Source: Chrysophaeum taylorii (taxonomy: Eukaryota; Sar; Pelagophyceae; Pelagomonadales; Pelagomonadaceae). Taken from it: 64,000 bases of DNA. The translations under genes were made by a program, and so were the position numbers. Of this stretch, positions 63,179 to 64,000 are shown in pieces. The stretch covers positions 1 to 64,000 of the forward strand of contig JAQMWT010000149.1 in assembly GCA_029834535.1 (NCBI GenBank). Reading direction: 5' to 3'. The notes beneath the pieces were generated by a model that searched no databases, was not told the DNA's origin, and saw only the letters and a program-made list of their open reading frames with translations. How positions within the stretch are numbered: position 1 is the stretch's first letter; each line of letters opens with the position of its first letter.

Positions 63179-64000
63179 AAAAACAAATTCAACACCTCAT
63201 ACCTGGCGTCTGCGAAGCTCGGGGTTGCAACCCGGTTGGGGCCGCTTTTCATCGACATTTGTTTGAAGAACTGCGGGGGTCATGATTATTTTCCTTGCCC
63301 ATGCTAATACCGTTGGTTGCGATGGTGGACGGTGCCTACCAGCTGGGGTATCAGCCCTCCCGGCGTAGGTTGGCATCTATCTGTTCACCTGCCGGTCGGG
63401 CCAGGGGGGAGCCGGAACCGTTCGCAATGGGACGTGGTATGGCCCGTGGGCGCAGAAGGATGTAAATGGCGAAGTCCTTTGTCATCAGTCAAATCGCGGT
63501 CTCCGCGTCGCATGGCCCCAGGCGCGAACTCTGCCCCGTCTTTCCTTTTTGCTGTCATTCTGTATTCTGATCCTGCGCGCTGTGGCATTGGTGGGCAGCC
63601 TTTCACTAGATCGTTACTACGTATTCGTTAGTTAGAGTTGAACTCGCGAACGAAGATGACCATCCTCAGGATTTGCTGGATGGACGCAAGGATATGGATC
63701 CACTGCACTGCGATCAGTGGCTGGTGCGTGTCGCCTCCCAGCCGGTGTTGAATATGACGCCGCAGAGATGATGTCGCGCATTCGCGATCGGGTTGCGAGC
63801 TTCGTCGACAGCTGCGTGCTAACCTTGTACGTACAGTGAAAACGCGCAATACAGCATTAACTAACCATGCCCAAGCCACGCTGCTCGCCGCGCACGGCGA
63901 GATGACCTTCACGAATATGATTATTGCCCTGCGTCCAGTTGATGGCATGGATTTGCGGCATGGGATTCTACGTAAATTTGCATAAGATATTATGGTTTGC
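63179..64000. other. Flank right of Element 2, unidentified
   Basis: No gene supported. The plus strand at about 63670-63985 has protein-like stretches in more than one frame (D-P-L-H-C-D-Q-W-L-V-R and L-T-N-H-A-Q-A-T-L-L-A-A-H-G-E), perhaps the edge of another decayed repeat running off the window. Confidence 0.35.

Overview
The window looks like nuclear DNA of a GC-rich, gene-dense microbial eukaryote, probably an alga with a secondary plastid and possibly a stramenopile. The protein families are eukaryotic: an SSU-processome scaffold, a complex I CHCH subunit, a kinesin-3, and PX and PH domain proteins. Genes have few, very short GT-AG introns (37-72 nt at the junctions I could place). One protein starts with a signal-peptide-like core followed by an A-S-F-V-A-P junction, as in plastid preproteins of red-lineage secondary algae. 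The taxonomic placement is inference.

Layout. 1-42.4 kb is a compact housekeeping region: a broken partial copy of UTP20 fused to an acidic membrane-protein tail; a CHCH (NDUFA8-like) protein; a VIT-type transporter; a repeat-rich putative plastid protein; an EF-hand coiled-coil protein; an RPA70N-RecA fusion protein; an acylphosphatase-like protein; a hAT transposon; a family-16 methyltransferase; full-length UTP20; a PX coiled-coil protein; an MFSD4-like transporter; a kinesin-3; a second MFS protein; and a double-PH protein. The partial UTP20 (1-4707) is an inverted copy of 21631-26351. In the segments compared by eye the arms differ almost only by small indels up to about position 4614.

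37-64 kb is repeat territory. Four copies of a roughly 1.05-1.2 kb Helitron-like element lie here, two of them in a head-to-tail tandem. From 44007 to 63173 lies a large Ty1/copia-order retrotransposon, called Element 2 here, on the minus strand (about 11.9 kb without its insertions, TSD CAAAT). Its left LTR is split by a second copia element (Copia-1, plus strand, 96-bp LTRs, TSD TTCCC). The left LTR of Copia-1 is itself split by a Helitron-like copy. Intact counterparts of the split sequences elsewhere in the window prove most of these insertion points.

The most unusual object is Element 2. It has a half-tRNA-iMet primer site. Between gag and integrase it carries a degenerate domain that reads like a DNA cytosine-5 methyltransferase. 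It also has an extra 3' ORF with a Cys-rich region and a coiled coil. A heptapeptide T-[EA]-x-S-L-N-Y recurs five times, each time at a domain boundary, which suggests polyprotein processing sites. Many ORFs here carry single-base frameshifts. Because the UTP20 arms also differ by indels, some of these may be sequencing errors rather than real decay.
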